In this document: in pieces, positions 44,029 to 55,264 of the stretch
Layout of the letters: each line of letters opens with the position of its first letter
Numbering within the stretch: the stretch's first letter is position 1
Origin: Callorhinus ursinus
Lineage: Eukaryota > Chordata > Mammalia > Carnivora > Otariidae
Length of the DNA stretch: 64,000 bases
Assembly (NCBI RefSeq): GCF_003265705.1
Contig: NW_020312859.1
Location: forward strand, 1,167,462-1,231,461
Reading direction: 5' to 3'
Notes under the pieces: generated by a model
What the model was told of the DNA's origin: nothing
Database searches by the model: none
What the model saw: only the letters and a program-made list of their open reading frames with translations
Position numbers and translations under genes: made by a program

Positions 44029-44079
44029 GATATGGCCAATGCATTTGCACAGAAGCATCTTCGGTCCATAATCCTGAAT
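44029..44079 (+). CDS. ELMO2: ELMO2 coding exon 9
   Basis: 51 nt, residues 253-269 (DMANAFAQKHLRSIILN). Acceptor TTTTTCTCAACAG, donor GTAAGT, phase 0. Confidence 0.97.
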
Positions 44080-45084
44080 GTAAGTTCCCAGAACAAGCTG
44101 TATTTTTTTACTGCTGATAGCAATTATTACTGTTACTGTAGTTGTATTATTATTGTTGAAATTACTGTTGCGTGGGGAGGGCGCTCAAAGGGAACCTACC
44201 AATAGATAGGTGCTAATAAACCCTTGTTAAGCTAGAACGCTTTTTTCTCGTAATCCTCTGTAAACAGAGCTGTTTCTAGGAGGCCCTCCCACCAGGAATC
44301 CCGGAGCCTCTGAGGAGCTAGGAAGGCCAGCCAGCCGTGCTGTTTGTTGCCCTGCAGCTCCAACAGTTTTTATCCAGAAGGAATGTGTTAAAATAGGCCC
44401 CAAAGAGGAAAGTAACTCGTTCAGCTAACACCAATCAGACCTGAGTTGTGTGGGGCACGAGTAGGGAGGAATAAGACAGTGTGTTTGCTCTCAAAGATCT
44501 TCCGGTTCCGTGGGACGGCGCCAGAACACCGTGTGCTTGGTGCTTCCATAGAGCTTCACGGTCTGGGGGATGGAGGAGGAGCAGGTGTCTGGAAGCCTCT
44601 AGAGGAGTGAGGGCAGGTGAGGCTGAGGCTTCCTCAGCAGACCGAGAAGGGGTGTGTGACTGGGTGGAGGGTGGGTCAAGGAGCAGACGTGTGCCGGGGC
44701 TGGAGGCTGGAGCGCAGCAAAGACCAGGTCAAGTAGGGCCTTGGTCTCTCTCCCAAGTGCAGTTGAGGGGATTTCACTGGGATGGTGACATAACCAGGCT
44801 GGCATTTAGAAACCTCACACTAGCAGGTGTGTGTGTTTTCAGGGGGTGTGGTGGGGAGGGAGGCATCTGGGAAGAGGGCTGACTCCCTGTCCCCGCATGG
44901 GGATGTGGGTGGGACAGAGCTGGCTGGGGCGGGGTGGGGGGAGGTGAGAGCTGGGGAAGAGAGCTGGGGATCTGGGTGAAAGGGAGGCCGTTTTATCAGT
45001 TGTCAAAACCAACGGAAAACCAGGAGGCCACAGTGAAAGGAATAAAATGAGAAACGAGAAGTCAGGTGTGAAAGGCTTGGCAGT

Positions 45085-45265
45085 TCTGAGCATGAACTTT
45101 AGAGTCACCAGCCTCCACTCTGCCATTAACCAATCTTTGATCTTGAGCAATTCACTTAACTTGAATTTGCTTTGATTTGTTCATCTGGATGTGAGGCCTG
45201 AACAAGCTCTTATATATACAGTGCTTAGCAGGGTGCCTGGTCCTCGGTAAGCACCCCGCTCACAT
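45085..45265 (+). mobile_element. MIR
   Basis: 'gaactttagagtcaccagcc', 'ttgatcttgagcaattcac', 'cagtgcttagcagggtgcct' in MIR order. Confidence 0.75.
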
Positions 45266-46224
45266 CAGCAATTCTTTTACTGTGAGCAGGAGACAGAGGT
45301 GGTAGAATTCAAGAAGTGAGCTCTGAGCACTTGCAAATTCAAGCAACGGCCTGCTCTGAACACACAGAACCCACCTCTTCACCTTGCAGAACCAGCTCCT
45401 GCCCACTGGCCGTTTCCCTGGTCAGAGCCCCACCGCCAGCCAGGCAGGAGGGACGCGAGCAGACGCTTGGGCCCGCCGCCCGTGAGTCATGCAGAGTGCA
45501 CAGGTCCCACGCATGCTTGCCCACATTCCTGAGCAGCCCTCTTAGGCGCTATCCTCTGCATGTGTGTGTTTTGGGGGGGACACTTCTAAGGGAAATGTAA
45601 TGAATTTCGAGGCTTATTATTTACCTCAGTAGGATTAGTTCCGCTCATTTCTGGACAAACCTTGGAACAAGCGAAGATTCTACGATAGAAGACAATGCAG
45701 GGTCAGGACTCAGGACTTAAATGGTCTGCTCCGAAAATGCTTAATCCGTGCTCACTGAAGTCCCAGCAGTTCACGGAGTCAAGCCAAAGAGTGCAGGCCT
45801 TGAATCCCTCAGCAGTCAAATAGGACTTGAGCTAAAAGCTCTGCAACCGTGACTTCTCAGACAGGCTGAGTGATTACCTCCCCGCTGTGATGTCTCTAAG
45901 TTTGAGAAGGGGGGATTCAAGTGAACAAAACCCATATGACATTAACTTTAACCTCTTCTCAAAGTGGTTTGATGAATTATAGAGAGAGGAGAGGAGGAAG
46001 GAAGGGTAGGGAGGCATCGGAGCGGCAGAGGGAGGGGGCACGGAGAAAGGAAGAGGCTCAGAGGGAGGCAAAACGAGGTGTGGGGGGGCCGAGGAGACCC
46101 CCTCAGTGAGAGGCTGGGGGTGGGTGGCTTGCTAGGGCGGGGGAGGGGGGGAGTGGAGAGCTGCAGACAGCCACCATGTGAAGGAGGTGAGGGCCTTAGC
46201 ACACGCTGGTGAGGGGTTAGGAAC

Positions 46225-46412
46225 AGCACTGCCCTTGGAACCTTCTGCAGCATGGAGGTGCCGTCCAGATTGGGGGCCACTGACCATGTGTGGCTCCTGA
46301 GCACCTGAAATGTGTGTAGTGCGACGGGTGAGCTAAACTTGTAATTTTTAAAAATTTCAGTTAAATACCCACATGTGGCTTGTGGCTGCTGTATTAAGCT
46401 GTGCAGATCTCG
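46225..46412 (+). mobile_element. hAT-like MITE (short type)
   Basis: 'cagcactgcccttggaacc', 'gagcacctgaaatgtgtgta' and 'cccacatgtggcttgtggct'. Same type as the element split by LTR copy C. Confidence 0.65.
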
Positions 46413-46464
46413 AGAAATGAAGAACACTCTGGAGTCACATGTCGGGGAAAGGAAGTCTAGAGCA

Positions 46465-46997
46465 GCGCTGTCAAGTGGAAATATAGCACGAGCCACTTAC
46501 TTCATTTTTTTTTTAAGGATTTTATTTATTTATTTGACAGAGAGAGAGAGACAGTGAGAGAGGGAGCACAAGCAGGGGGAGAGGAAGAAGCAGGCTTCCC
46601 GCTGAGCAGGGAGCCCAATGTGGGGCTCGATCCCAGGATCCCGGGATCATGACCTGAGCCGAAGGCAGACGCTTAATGACTGAGCCACCCAGGCGCCCCC
46701 ACTTATTTCATTTTAAATGTTATAGTAGTAACAGTAAAAAAGGAATATGGGAAATCAATTTCAATAATATATTTAACTTAACACACTATATCCCAAATAC
46801 TATGATTTCAGTGCGTAATCAATAGGAAAAAATGGGTAATGACATATTTTACATTTTCTTTTTTTTTTACACTAAGGCTCTGAGATCTGGTGTACATTTT
46901 ACATTTGTGACATATCTCAGTTTGGACTAGCCACCACATCTTAGGTGTTCAGCAGCCCCATGTGGCTGGTGGCTACCAGATTGGACTGCACAGGTCT
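46465..46997 (+). mobile_element. hAT-like MITE (long type), split by a SINE
   Basis: 'agcgctgtcaagtggaaata' to 'ctaccagattggactgcac'. Shares its layout with 3000-3535 and 20710-21052. The SINE at 46507-46700 interrupts it. Confidence 0.75.
46507..46700 (-). mobile_element. CanSINE with TSD
   Basis: Full-length minus-strand SINE. ACTTACTTCATTTT and ACTTATTTCATTTT flank it with one difference. Confidence 0.93.
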
Positions 46998-47049
46998 AAA
47001 GACATTGATCTCGAGCCAGAGCAAACTTTAGAGTTACGGAACTTTAGAG

Positions 47050-47835
47050 CAGTGCTGTCCAGAAGAACTTTCTGTGATAATGGAAATTGATGTAGGAAAG
47101 ACGTTATTAGGGTTCGAAGCCGACGACCAAGAAAGAATTCTTGAGACGTCTTTGGTGCAAAAGGGTGATTATATTACAGCACGGGGACCTGTGGGCAGAA
47201 GGAGCTGCAGTGGGGTCATGAGGAGGGGCCCATTATATACTTTCAAGTTGGGAGGGGGTTAGGGATGGTGTATGTCTCTGAGGAATTTTGGAAGCAAGGT
47301 TTCCAGGGACCTTGAGGGGGCTAGCTATTGTTGGGAAAAGGTCATTTATTACCGTCTAATAAAACCTGAGTCATGAGACCCTTCAGATGTATATTGGTGG
47401 GCCATATGCTTCTGGGATGATTGCCAGCATGTATCTTGGGGGGGGTTAGAGATAAAGGAAGTTTCCAAAGGAATTCTTATACGTTAAAGTAGACTTACAG
47501 GATTGGGGGTCTTGGGGTAGCGGTCAGGCTAGGATTGCCTTTTGCCCTTAGCAGAGTATTAACATTGAGGCAGTTGAGTCCCTAGAGGAATGTCACTCTG
47601 CCTGTTTCAAGGACTTGTCAATGGGCTGTAGGTAGTAAGGAAATTGAATAATTTTTCTTCTGCCTTTTTTTCCCACATCAGAAATGTTTTATATCTACTC
47701 TATCATTGGGTGGTAGTCACTGGCCACTTACACCTGTTGAGCTTAAAATCTAGCTAGTGTGACCAAAGACCTGAATTTTTAACTTCAGTGAATTCTAACA
47801 TATACCGAGTGGCTACCATATTGGACAGTACAGCT
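47050..47835 (+). mobile_element. hAT-like MITE (short type), split by an LTR
   Basis: The left part starts CAGTGCTGTCCAGAAGAAC and runs to 47087. The right part runs from 47681 to ATTGGACAGTACAGC at 47835. Removing the LTR and one TSD gives GATAATGGAAATGTTTTATA, the expected continuous MITE text. Confidence 0.85.
47088..47680 (-). mobile_element. Solo ERV LTR, copy C
   Basis: Minus-strand LTR with the same TG...CA ends as copies A and B, flanked by a perfect 5-bp TSD GAAAT (47083-47087 and 47681-47685). Very similar to copy A over its length. It lies antisense to ELMO2, so its own promoter and AATAAA signal point against the gene. No viral coding sequence accompanies it. Confidence 0.92.
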
Positions 47836-48808
47836 CCGGAGACACAGAGCTAGACTGAGTGAGAGAACATGAAGGACACGGAGGGAGTGTGTGTGGAAAA
47901 CTGGGCAAGAGTCTCATTTGGGTGAGAAGAGACCAAGAACGATTCAAGATGGCGGGTAAGACAGAGAAAAAGCAAGAAATACGAGGGAGCAAGCCAGGAA
48001 GAGCAGCCACTGTGGGAGTGAGAGCAGGACAATAGGAGGCAAGAACGTTGCCAGGCGTTGATCAACCCAAGGGACACGGGGAGAGGTAGCATGTGAGAAA
48101 AAGACAGAGGTGGGGCGTGAGGAAAGGGGGGAGCCTGAAGTGGGGTGGGCATCAGAGGGATGGGGGTGAGAACTGAGAGGGCATGGTGGGAGTCCTGGAA
48201 AGAGAGGGGGCAGGGCAGAATACAGGGGACACAGGGAGGGGAGCAGACACAGAGCGATAGGAGAGAAGGTGGCGGGAGAGCGTTGGGGGCTGGACAAGGA
48301 GCATTAGGTGTCCTCCTTCGTGTAGGTGTCTCCATACTATTTCAAGAAAATGGCCTTTCCTAAAGCCTCTATTTGGTGAGGCCATGCACAACATTGTATT
48401 TTTCTATGGGAAGACAAAGCGGAGTCCTCCGCACACACTGTCTGTTGTCTTGGATTGGGTGCCCACTTGGAGGAAGGTCCAGCCACTGAGCTCTGCATCA
48501 GAATCGTAGCGGGGCGGCCTCCCTTGTCTTTGGCGTGACCGGATACAGCCTCTGCCCTTGGTTCCACTTCCCCTGCCCAGGGGAGTGTGGAAAAAGGGAC
48601 TGTGCCCTTGGGGCCTGCAGTGAATCATCTCAGCCTGAATCGAGACCTTATGCTCCATCCCTTCTAGAACACGAAGTCTCCAAGTTCCGTGTGTGGGAGG
48701 GAAACCCTGTTCCCTGCCCAGCATACTTTCTTTTTCACCAGCATGGATGTGAGTCTTCAGGAGAAGAAAATCAGTTCAGCCCTTGCCCCCTGCCTTTGCT
48801 TTTTCCAG

Positions 48809-48931
48809 CATGTGATCCGAGGGAACCGCCCAATCAAAACTGAGATGGCCCATCAGCTGTATGTCCTGCAAGTCCTGACCTTTAACCTTCTGGAAGAAAG
48901 GATGATGACCAAGATGGACCCCAATGACCAG
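48809..48931 (+). CDS. ELMO2: ELMO2 coding exon 10
   Basis: 123 nt, residues 270-310 ([20 protein letters not shown]...MDPNDQ), the last armadillo-like helices. Acceptor TTGCTTTTTCCAG, donor GTAGGT, phase 0. Confidence 0.97.
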
Positions 48932-49286
48932 GTAGGTGCTCCGTGGGACCAAGTACTCTTGGCTTAAGTTGTAGGCCGTTTGATATGGTGCATTCCACCG
49001 TTAGGCTCCACACTGAGCACCTGATGTGTGCCAGGGACTGTGCTCGATTGTGTCTGCAGAAATGGTTTGTGTTGCCCTGGAAACCTGGCGCTACCTCCCT
49101 GCCATCTCTTCCCGCTGGGTGACTCTCTGGGCCAAGCCCACCTCTGTCCCTTGAAGGTGGAGGTGATGCCTTCTTGGAGACTGAGCAGGGCCAGAGTCCT
49201 GCCCAGGAAAGCCCAATCTGCTCTCTCTTTTCCTTGCTTCCCTGGGTTAGCTGATTTACCTGCGGGCTGGCTGTTTCACTTTTCAG

Positions 49287-49421
49287 GCTCAAAGAGACAT
49301 CATATTTGAACTGAGAAGGATCGCATTTGATGCAGAGTCTGACCCTGGCAACGTCCCCGGGAGTGGGCCTGAGAAGCGCAAAGCCATGTATACCAAGGAC
49401 TACAAAATGCTGGGATTCACT
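49287..49421 (+). CDS. ELMO2: ELMO2 coding exon 11
   Basis: 135 nt, residues 311-355 ([19 protein letters not shown]...DYKMLGFT), the start of the ELMO domain. The flexible loop reads [15 protein letters not shown] recall small differences at 331, 333 and 338 in human. Donor GTAAGT, phase 0. Confidence 0.97.
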
Positions 49422-49999
49422 GTAAGTTTCCCAGAGTATGGATCTGGGAGGCCTGCTCCCCTGACAGGAGGTCAGAGGGCACACCCACACAGAGCCCCGA
49501 GAACCCCCCCTTCATCATGGTGGCCCTGGAATCAATGACACCAAGAAGCTGGAGGGGCCCTGACACTTAGTTGGCCTTGGCGCTGGGGGGTCACACATTT
49601 CCGTGCAGCATTTGGCCCCTTGGAACGAATCCATCTGTTGGAGGGTCCAGGAGGTCAGTCACGCGGGCAAAGAGAGGACCTCTCCTGAAAGCAGTGAGGT
49701 GCTTTGAAAAGCAGAAGTGGCTATCTTGTGGTAGGACACACTTGAGGATGGAGTTAATTCAGTTAAACACTGAGCGTGCACCTACCCCCCACTCAGCACA
49801 CAGTACGCTGGGCGCTGGGGAGACAGAATGAGTCGGCACAGTCCCAGGGCAGGAGCTCCCCATCTCGCAGAGATGGTGGGCAGGAAGGAGGTAACACGAG
49901 AGCTGGTGGCATGGACAGGAGGGCAGTAGGACGTCCCCTCAGGTGGCTCTGCACACGGGAGGCTACCGAGTCTGAAGTCCGGTTCCTTGATTTCCCCAG
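49422..49999. other. ELMO2 intron 11
   Basis: 578 bp. No recognised repeat or extra exon. Confidence 0.5.
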
Positions 50000-50104
50000 A
50001 ACCATATCAACCCAGCGATGGACTTTACCCAGACTCCTCCTGGAATGCTGGCCTTGGACAACATGCTGTACTTGGCTAAAGTCCATCAGGACACCTACAT
50101 CCGG
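50000..50104 (+). CDS. ELMO2: ELMO2 coding exon 12
   Basis: 105 nt, residues 356-390 ([20 protein letters not shown]...VHQDTYIR), ELMO domain. Acceptor GATTTCCCCAG. The donor CGG|GTAACA is sub-optimal. The next intron is only 80 nt. Confidence 0.97.
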
Positions 50105-50184
50105 GTAACAGCTGGGGGCCAGCTGGCTCAGCCCTGCCGCCACATGTCTCGCCTCCCTAATCCCCCTGCCTTCCTCCCCCCCAG

Positions 50185-50293
50185 ATCGTCCTGGAGAACA
50201 GTAGCCGGGAGGACAAACACGAGTGCCCTTTCGGCCGCAGCGCCATCGAGCTCACCAAAATGCTCTGCGAAATCCTGCAGGTTGGGGAGCTGC
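50185..50293 (+). CDS. ELMO2: ELMO2 coding exon 13
   Basis: 109 nt, residues 391-427 ([20 protein letters not shown]...[10 protein letters not shown]), ELMO domain. Donor GTAAGT, phase 1. Confidence 0.97.
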
Positions 50294-50710
50294 GTAAGTC
50301 CCCGCCACCTCCCTCTTCTTTCAGCGACTCCGTAATCAGGAGGCTAAGGGCCCTCGCGGTTACAAAGCTAGGTGTCAGTGGGACGGGACGACTAGTGTGC
50401 TTTGGGTGGGCAGTCACCGGGTGAGCCGTGAGCCGTCTGATCCGCGCGTATGGGAATCATGGCTGCTGCTTGGTTTGAGTGGGTCATTGCACGTGTTCAG
50501 GAGCTGCGCCTCCATCCGTTTGCCCCCGTGTGTCAGGCTAGCCGAGCCTGAGAGAGGGCAGAGCCAGACCGAGAGAAGAAAGCTGAGGAAGTAGAAAAAG
50601 GCCCATCCCACACTTTTCACTCGCCTTGGCCTTGGCTCTGCTTTTGTTCCTTGGGACTTGGGTGCACGCGAGCGCCCAGCCTCACCCTCCCTGCTTCTCT
50701 TGCTCCGTAG

Positions 50711-50847
50711 CCAACGAGGGCCGCAACGACTACCACCCGATGTTCTTTACCCATGACCGCGCGTTTGAGGAGCTCTTCGGGATCTGCATCCAGCTGCTGA
50801 ACAAGACCTGGAAGGAGATGAGGGCGACAGCCGAGGACTTCAACAAG
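50711..50847 (+). CDS. ELMO2: ELMO2 coding exon 14
   Basis: 137 nt, residues 427-472 ([20 protein letters not shown]...ATAEDFNK), ELMO domain. Acceptor TTGCTCCGTAG. The donor AAG|GTCCGT is weak. Phase 0. Confidence 0.97.
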
Positions 50848-51879
50848 GTCCGTGTCACACAGCTCTGACGCCCACGGCTGGAAGCCGTCACATGACAGTC
50901 GGTGACCACTCTCCGGAGCCTGGGGAGCCCCTGATCTGGGAAACCAGCGTGTCCGCAGCCCTGGGTCACAAGATGCCACACCGGAGAACCTCGGGCCCCT
51001 CTGCTTGTGCTTTCTCTGTAGCCTGGAGCAGAGGTCTGCCTCTCATGGCCCCAGTGGAGCCAGTACCTGCCCGCCTGTCTCCCGTAGAGGGCAGGAGGCT
51101 AAGCCTAACCGTACTAGCGCTGGTTGACTGGGCGCTTGCTGTGTCAGGCCCTTGTGCAGTTCCGTGGCCAGGAAACGTTAGGGCGAGGCGTGGACTGGCA
51201 GGATAGGTCCGTCCTGGCAATCCACTCAGTCGTTCCTGACGCACACCCAAGTCCCCACGCTCCACGGAGCACTCACTGCTGGGCCCTCCAACACTGACGG
51301 TCCAGAAGCCGCTCAGCTCATTGTAAACAATCTGCGAGGTATGAAGACGAAAGTTCTCTGTAGCTCCACCATCCAGTGATGACCATGTTCACGTCTCCCT
51401 CTAGTCTTTTCTCTTGTAGACTTTGCCCTGCGTGGGCGCAGAGCTGCCCAACGGGCCATGGGATGGCCTGTTTTCTCTTTCACTATTGTTTGAGGGGAGG
51501 CGTATATCCTAAATCGAGTCTTCCTTTCTCTGGCTTTAGAGATGAGGAGAGGGAGGCCTGCAGACAGCAAGTGGCTGGCTCAGGGCACAGACTAAGAGAT
51601 GGGGTCAGGATCTGAGCCTCTTTCTCTCCGACTCCCAAACCCGTGCTCGTTCCAGCACACTGTCGACTAGTTGAAATTTGTGGGAAAGAAAGCATTTGTC
51701 CCTAGCAGGCATTTGTCCTCGAGAACCACCTAAGAAGGTGTGTGCCTTGGAGAGTCAGTATTCTTGCTCACCCAGCAGGTGTCTGGGGTGCTTCCAGGGC
51801 GGGGGCAGAGCCGGGCTGCTTGCACCCGGCCTGGCCCCTCAGCAGAGGGGCTGAGGCAGTCGGCTTCCTTCCCACTCAG
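50848..51879. other. ELMO2 intron 14
   Basis: 1.0 kb. 51530-51665 resembles an antisense MIR ('gatgaggagagggaggcctg'). No other feature is recognised. Confidence 0.5.
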
Positions 51880-52043
51880 GTCATGCAGGTGGTCCGAGAG
51901 CAGATCACTCGAGCTTTGCCCTCCAAACCCAGCTCTTTGGATCAGTTCAAGAGCAAACTGCGTAGCCTGAGCTACTCTGAGATCCTGCGACTGCGCCAGT
52001 CTGAGCGGATGAGTCAGGATGACTTCCAGTCCCCGCCAATCGT
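51880..52043 (+). CDS. ELMO2: ELMO2 coding exon 15
   Basis: 164 nt, residues 473-527 ([20 protein letters not shown]...[13 protein letters not shown]), the end of the ELMO domain and linker. Acceptor TTCCCACTCAG, donor GTAAGT, phase 2. Confidence 0.97.
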
Positions 52044-52146
52044 GTAAGTGCCTCTGGGTGGCGGGGGACGGCGGGGGGTGGGGTGGGAGGCACCCCCAGC
52101 CCCGCCGCGTCCTCACCTCCCCTTGCTTCCGTGCGCATCCCCCCAG

Positions 52147-52259
52147 GGAGCTGAGGGAGAAGATCCAGCCTGAGATCCTGGAGCTGATCAAGCAGCAGCG
52201 TCTGAACCGGCTCTGTGAGGGCAGCAGCTTCCGGAAGATTGGGAACCGCCGGAGGCAAG
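52147..52259 (+). CDS. ELMO2: ELMO2 coding exon 16
   Basis: 113 nt, residues 527-565 ([20 protein letters not shown]...GNRRRQ). Carries the amphipathic helix that, in the family, packs with the DOCK N-terminus, and leads into the PH domain. Donor GTGAGG, phase 1. Confidence 0.97.
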
Positions 52260-52442
52260 GTGAGGGGGCGTGGGCCACTGGGCTGGTCCTTACCTCTCCG
52301 AGTCACCACACGGGAGAGGGAGGCCTGCTGGACAGAGCCTGCAGGGAGGAGGCCGGGAACATGTCATCCTTTTGCCCTTCATGTACCCTGGCCTTTGTCA
52401 GAACTGTCGCTGGTCACCTACTTGTCTTGCCTTGTGTTCCAG

Positions 52443-52550
52443 AACGTTTCTGGTACTGCCGCTTGGCACTGAACCACAAAGTCCTGCACTATGGTGACTT
52501 GGATGACAACCCTCAAGGGGAGGTGACGTTTGAATCCCTGCAGGAGAAAA
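52443..52550 (+). CDS. ELMO2: ELMO2 coding exon 17
   Basis: 108 nt, residues 565-601 ([20 protein letters not shown]...TFESLQEK), the first strands of the atypical PH domain. Acceptor TTGTGTTCCAG, donor GTAGGT, phase 1. Confidence 0.97.
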
Positions 52551-52616
52551 GTAGGTTCATTTCTCCATCGATGTGTCATAGTAGCTGGACTCGATGTCAG
52601 GAGAACGGAGTTCTTT

Positions 52617-52822
52617 TGTTTTTTTTTTTTAAAGATTTTATTTATTTATTTGACACACAGAGAGAGAGAGAGCACAAGCAGGGAGGGCAGCAGGACTAGG
52701 GAGAGGGAGAAGCAGACGCCCCGCTGAGCAGAGAGCCTGGCACCGGGCTTGGTCCCAGGACCCTGGAATCATGACCTGAGCCGAAGGCAGACGCTTAACT
52801 GACTGAGCCACCCAGGTGCCCC
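52617..52822 (-). mobile_element. CanSINE
   Basis: Full-length minus-strand SINE. Flanks CAGGAGAACGGAGTTCTTTT and CAGGAGACCTGAGTTTTA look like a diverged TSD. Confidence 0.88.
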
Positions 52823-53029
52823 AGGAGACCTGAGTTTTAGTCCTGGCTGTCTCAAGCTGATCATCTGGTCGTGGACCGCTTGTCTAACCCTGGACCTGTC
52901 TGCTCATCTGTGGGAGGTCCTCTCTACCTGGACCTACCTCACAGGGCTGCTCGGGGAAGTCCGTGGGATCCCCAATGGGAATGGGGCTGGTAGATTGTCA
53001 GGGGTGCTACAAGACTGTATTGAAAGGCG

Positions 53030-53240
53030 GTGGTACAGCTGGGGCTCTAAAGCCAGACTGCCTGGATTCGAATCCAAGCTTTGCCGTTAATTCTAATTAG
53101 TGCAGGTTAATTCTCACCTCTGCCTTGGTTTCTCGTGCAAAATGGGAGCAATAGGCACATGTCCCTCATCAGAATTGAATGAGTCATGTACGTCAAGGCC
53201 TTAGGACAGGGGCTGGCAGGTAGTGAGCACGGCTGTTTGC
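53030..53240 (+). mobile_element. MIR
   Basis: 'gccagactgcctggattcga', 'aatccaagctttgccg', 'gccttggtttctcgtgc' and 'caggggctggcaggtagtga' give an almost complete MIR. Confidence 0.88.
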
Positions 53241-53513
53241 GCTGGGGGCACTGCACCTTCCTCACGGTGCCGTGGAAGTGACGTGAGTGTCTAAGGCCCC
53301 GGTCCTCGGGGAGACGATCCCAAAGCCCTGAACTGGCCCCCGGTGAGATTGGGCGCAGCCCAGCAGGCCATGCCCCCCGGAAGTAGCACCAGGCCACTCT
53401 GTCTGAGCTGACACAGCCCTTTGGTCTGGGGGCTGGGGCTCCCCTTCCAGCCCTGATGCAAAGACCCACTCACGGCGTGACTCTTCCAGAGACTAATTCC
53501 CTTCATTTCCCAG

Positions 53514-53596
53514 TTCCTGTTGCAGACATTAAGGCCATCGTCACTGGGAAGGATTGCCCCCACATGAAAGAAAAGAGCGCTCTGAAACAGAACAAG
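53514..53596 (+). CDS. ELMO2: ELMO2 coding exon 18
   Basis: 83 nt, residues 601-628 ([20 protein letters not shown]...ALKQNK), PH domain. Acceptor TTCATTTCCCAG, donor GTGAGT, phase 0. Confidence 0.97.
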
Positions 53597-53799
53597 GTGA
53601 GTGGAGCAGCAAGCCTGCTGGAGTCATGGTCACGGTCACTGTCAACGGTGACGCCGGAGGGTTCAGGCGGTGGTCGCGGTTTAAGTACACGCTCTCCCGC
53701 CCCCCTTCTCTCCCTCTAAATTATTCCTACGGCTCTTACTAAGAATAGTTTTTTTTTGTTTTTTTGTTTTTTTGTTTTTGGTGTAGTGTTCCATGATTC

Positions 53800-54960
53800 A
53801 TTGTTTGTTCATGGAATAGTTTTGAACATACACAGAAACAGATAGAACCCCCACATACGCATTACCCAGCCTCAACAACCGTGGCAGGTCCTACCCATCC
53901 GCTTATTGTTACATCAAAGAAAAAAGTCAAGTACGATGTCATTTCCTCTTAAATACTTAGAATGTATCTGTAAATGGTAAGGACTCTTCACATAATCGCA
54001 ATACCGTTACCATACCTGAAAAGAAATTTTAAAAGTTGTCATTTAATATCAAATATTCCATATATGTTTGCATTCTTATAAATAACATAATTTCTCTGTG
54101 TAAAAATTTATAAATGCTTACGTGTGCACACACACGCGTACTCATACCCGTTTTGTTCACTGAGACAGAATCCACATAGGATGTGCACGTTGCGATTAGT
54201 CTTTAGTTCCTCTTTCTCTTTTCCACCTTTGTTTTCCTCTTTGCAGTTTATTAGTTGAAGAAACCAGGTTGCTCGTTTGGTAGTTTCTCAGAGTCTGAAA
54301 TGTGCTGATTGTCTCCCCGTGGTATAGTTTAACTTGCTTCTCTGTCCCAGATCTGTACGTTGGTGGAGAGATTTAGGGGGAGGCTTGATCCAGTTCAGGT
54401 TTGACCCCCTTTTTTGGGGGGGGTGGACAGGATGACTTCCTAGGTGGCATTTTGTTCTGTCAAGAGACACGTGATGTGATTGTCTCTCTTTTTGTGATGT
54501 TAGCAGACTCTTGGTGCTAAGTGCCTCTTCCACGAGTAAATTAAGATTTGCAAACTAGTGGTGTTCTAATGAGGTCATTCTCATTTATGAGCTGAACTAC
54601 TTCTCTAAACAGAAACTTACCATCATCTACTCTTGGCTTCCCAGTGGTCCAGTTTATATAAGAAAGGAGAGTAAGTGCTTGATTCTTTTCCTTTTATAAA
54701 AGTACCTACTTTTAAAACAGTGAGTTGGTTCTCTGGTGTCATCCAACAATGACAGATTTTGTGTACATGTTTTGTTTTGTTTTGTTTTGTAGTATTGTGA
54801 ACTCATGGATTTAAGCAAATTGATTTTTGTCCCAGTCCATTACAGTTATGTTGTTGATGCTTAAATTCTCTCATCTTTGGCCACAATTTGTTCCTGTACT
54901 GGTGGTTTCTAAACTGTTAAGACTTTCAGTCTGATCACCAACATATATACCTACATATGT
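53800..54960. mobile_element. Long ancient LINE-derived block
   Basis: 'gaacccccacatacgcatta' then 'cccagcctcaacaaccgtgg', 'aatgtatctgtaaatggtaagg' and 'ttattagttgaagaaaccag' match, in order, an old mammal-wide LINE-derived repeat I recall but cannot name securely. Poly-T/G at 53750 and TTTTG repeats near 54770 punctuate it. Confidence 0.55.
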
Positions 54961-55264
54961 AGGTAACCTACAGTCTTGGACTCTGAGATACAGAGGTTTT
55001 GAGTGTTGAGAAATGACTTTTCTCCAGTGTTAGGAGCATCCACATGTTAGGTGTGACTCAGGTGGGGAGTGGGTGAGTTAGTGCTCGTACCACGACGCCT
55101 CGTCTCCAGCCACACTTGTGCACGTGCTGGGGGCCTGATGATACCACGTCTGAGTCAGCGCCTTCAGTGACGGTGCCAGGTGACAAGGAATTTGGCCAAG
55201 ATCTTGGCGCGCAGAGCCCAGGCCACCCCACCGCCCCACGGAACTGAAACCCTTTCTCTTTAAG

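Larger units (their letters stand above)
44080..48808. other. ELMO2 intron 9, repeat content
   Basis: The largest internal intron (4.7 kb). It holds G-rich DNA (44880-44960), a MIR (45085-45265), purine-rich DNA (45975-46200) and a cluster of hAT-like MITEs (46225-47835) with one SINE and one LTR inserted. A second G/A-rich stretch lies at 47870-48300. No exon was recognised. Confidence 0.55.
52551..53513. other. ELMO2 intron 17, repeat content
   Basis: Holds a minus-strand CanSINE (52617-52822) and a MIR (53030-53240). Confidence 0.6.

Noticed and set aside
48882..49490. 202-codon minus-strand frame
   Set aside because: It is antisense to ELMO2 exons 10-11 and reflects the coding constraint of the real gene.
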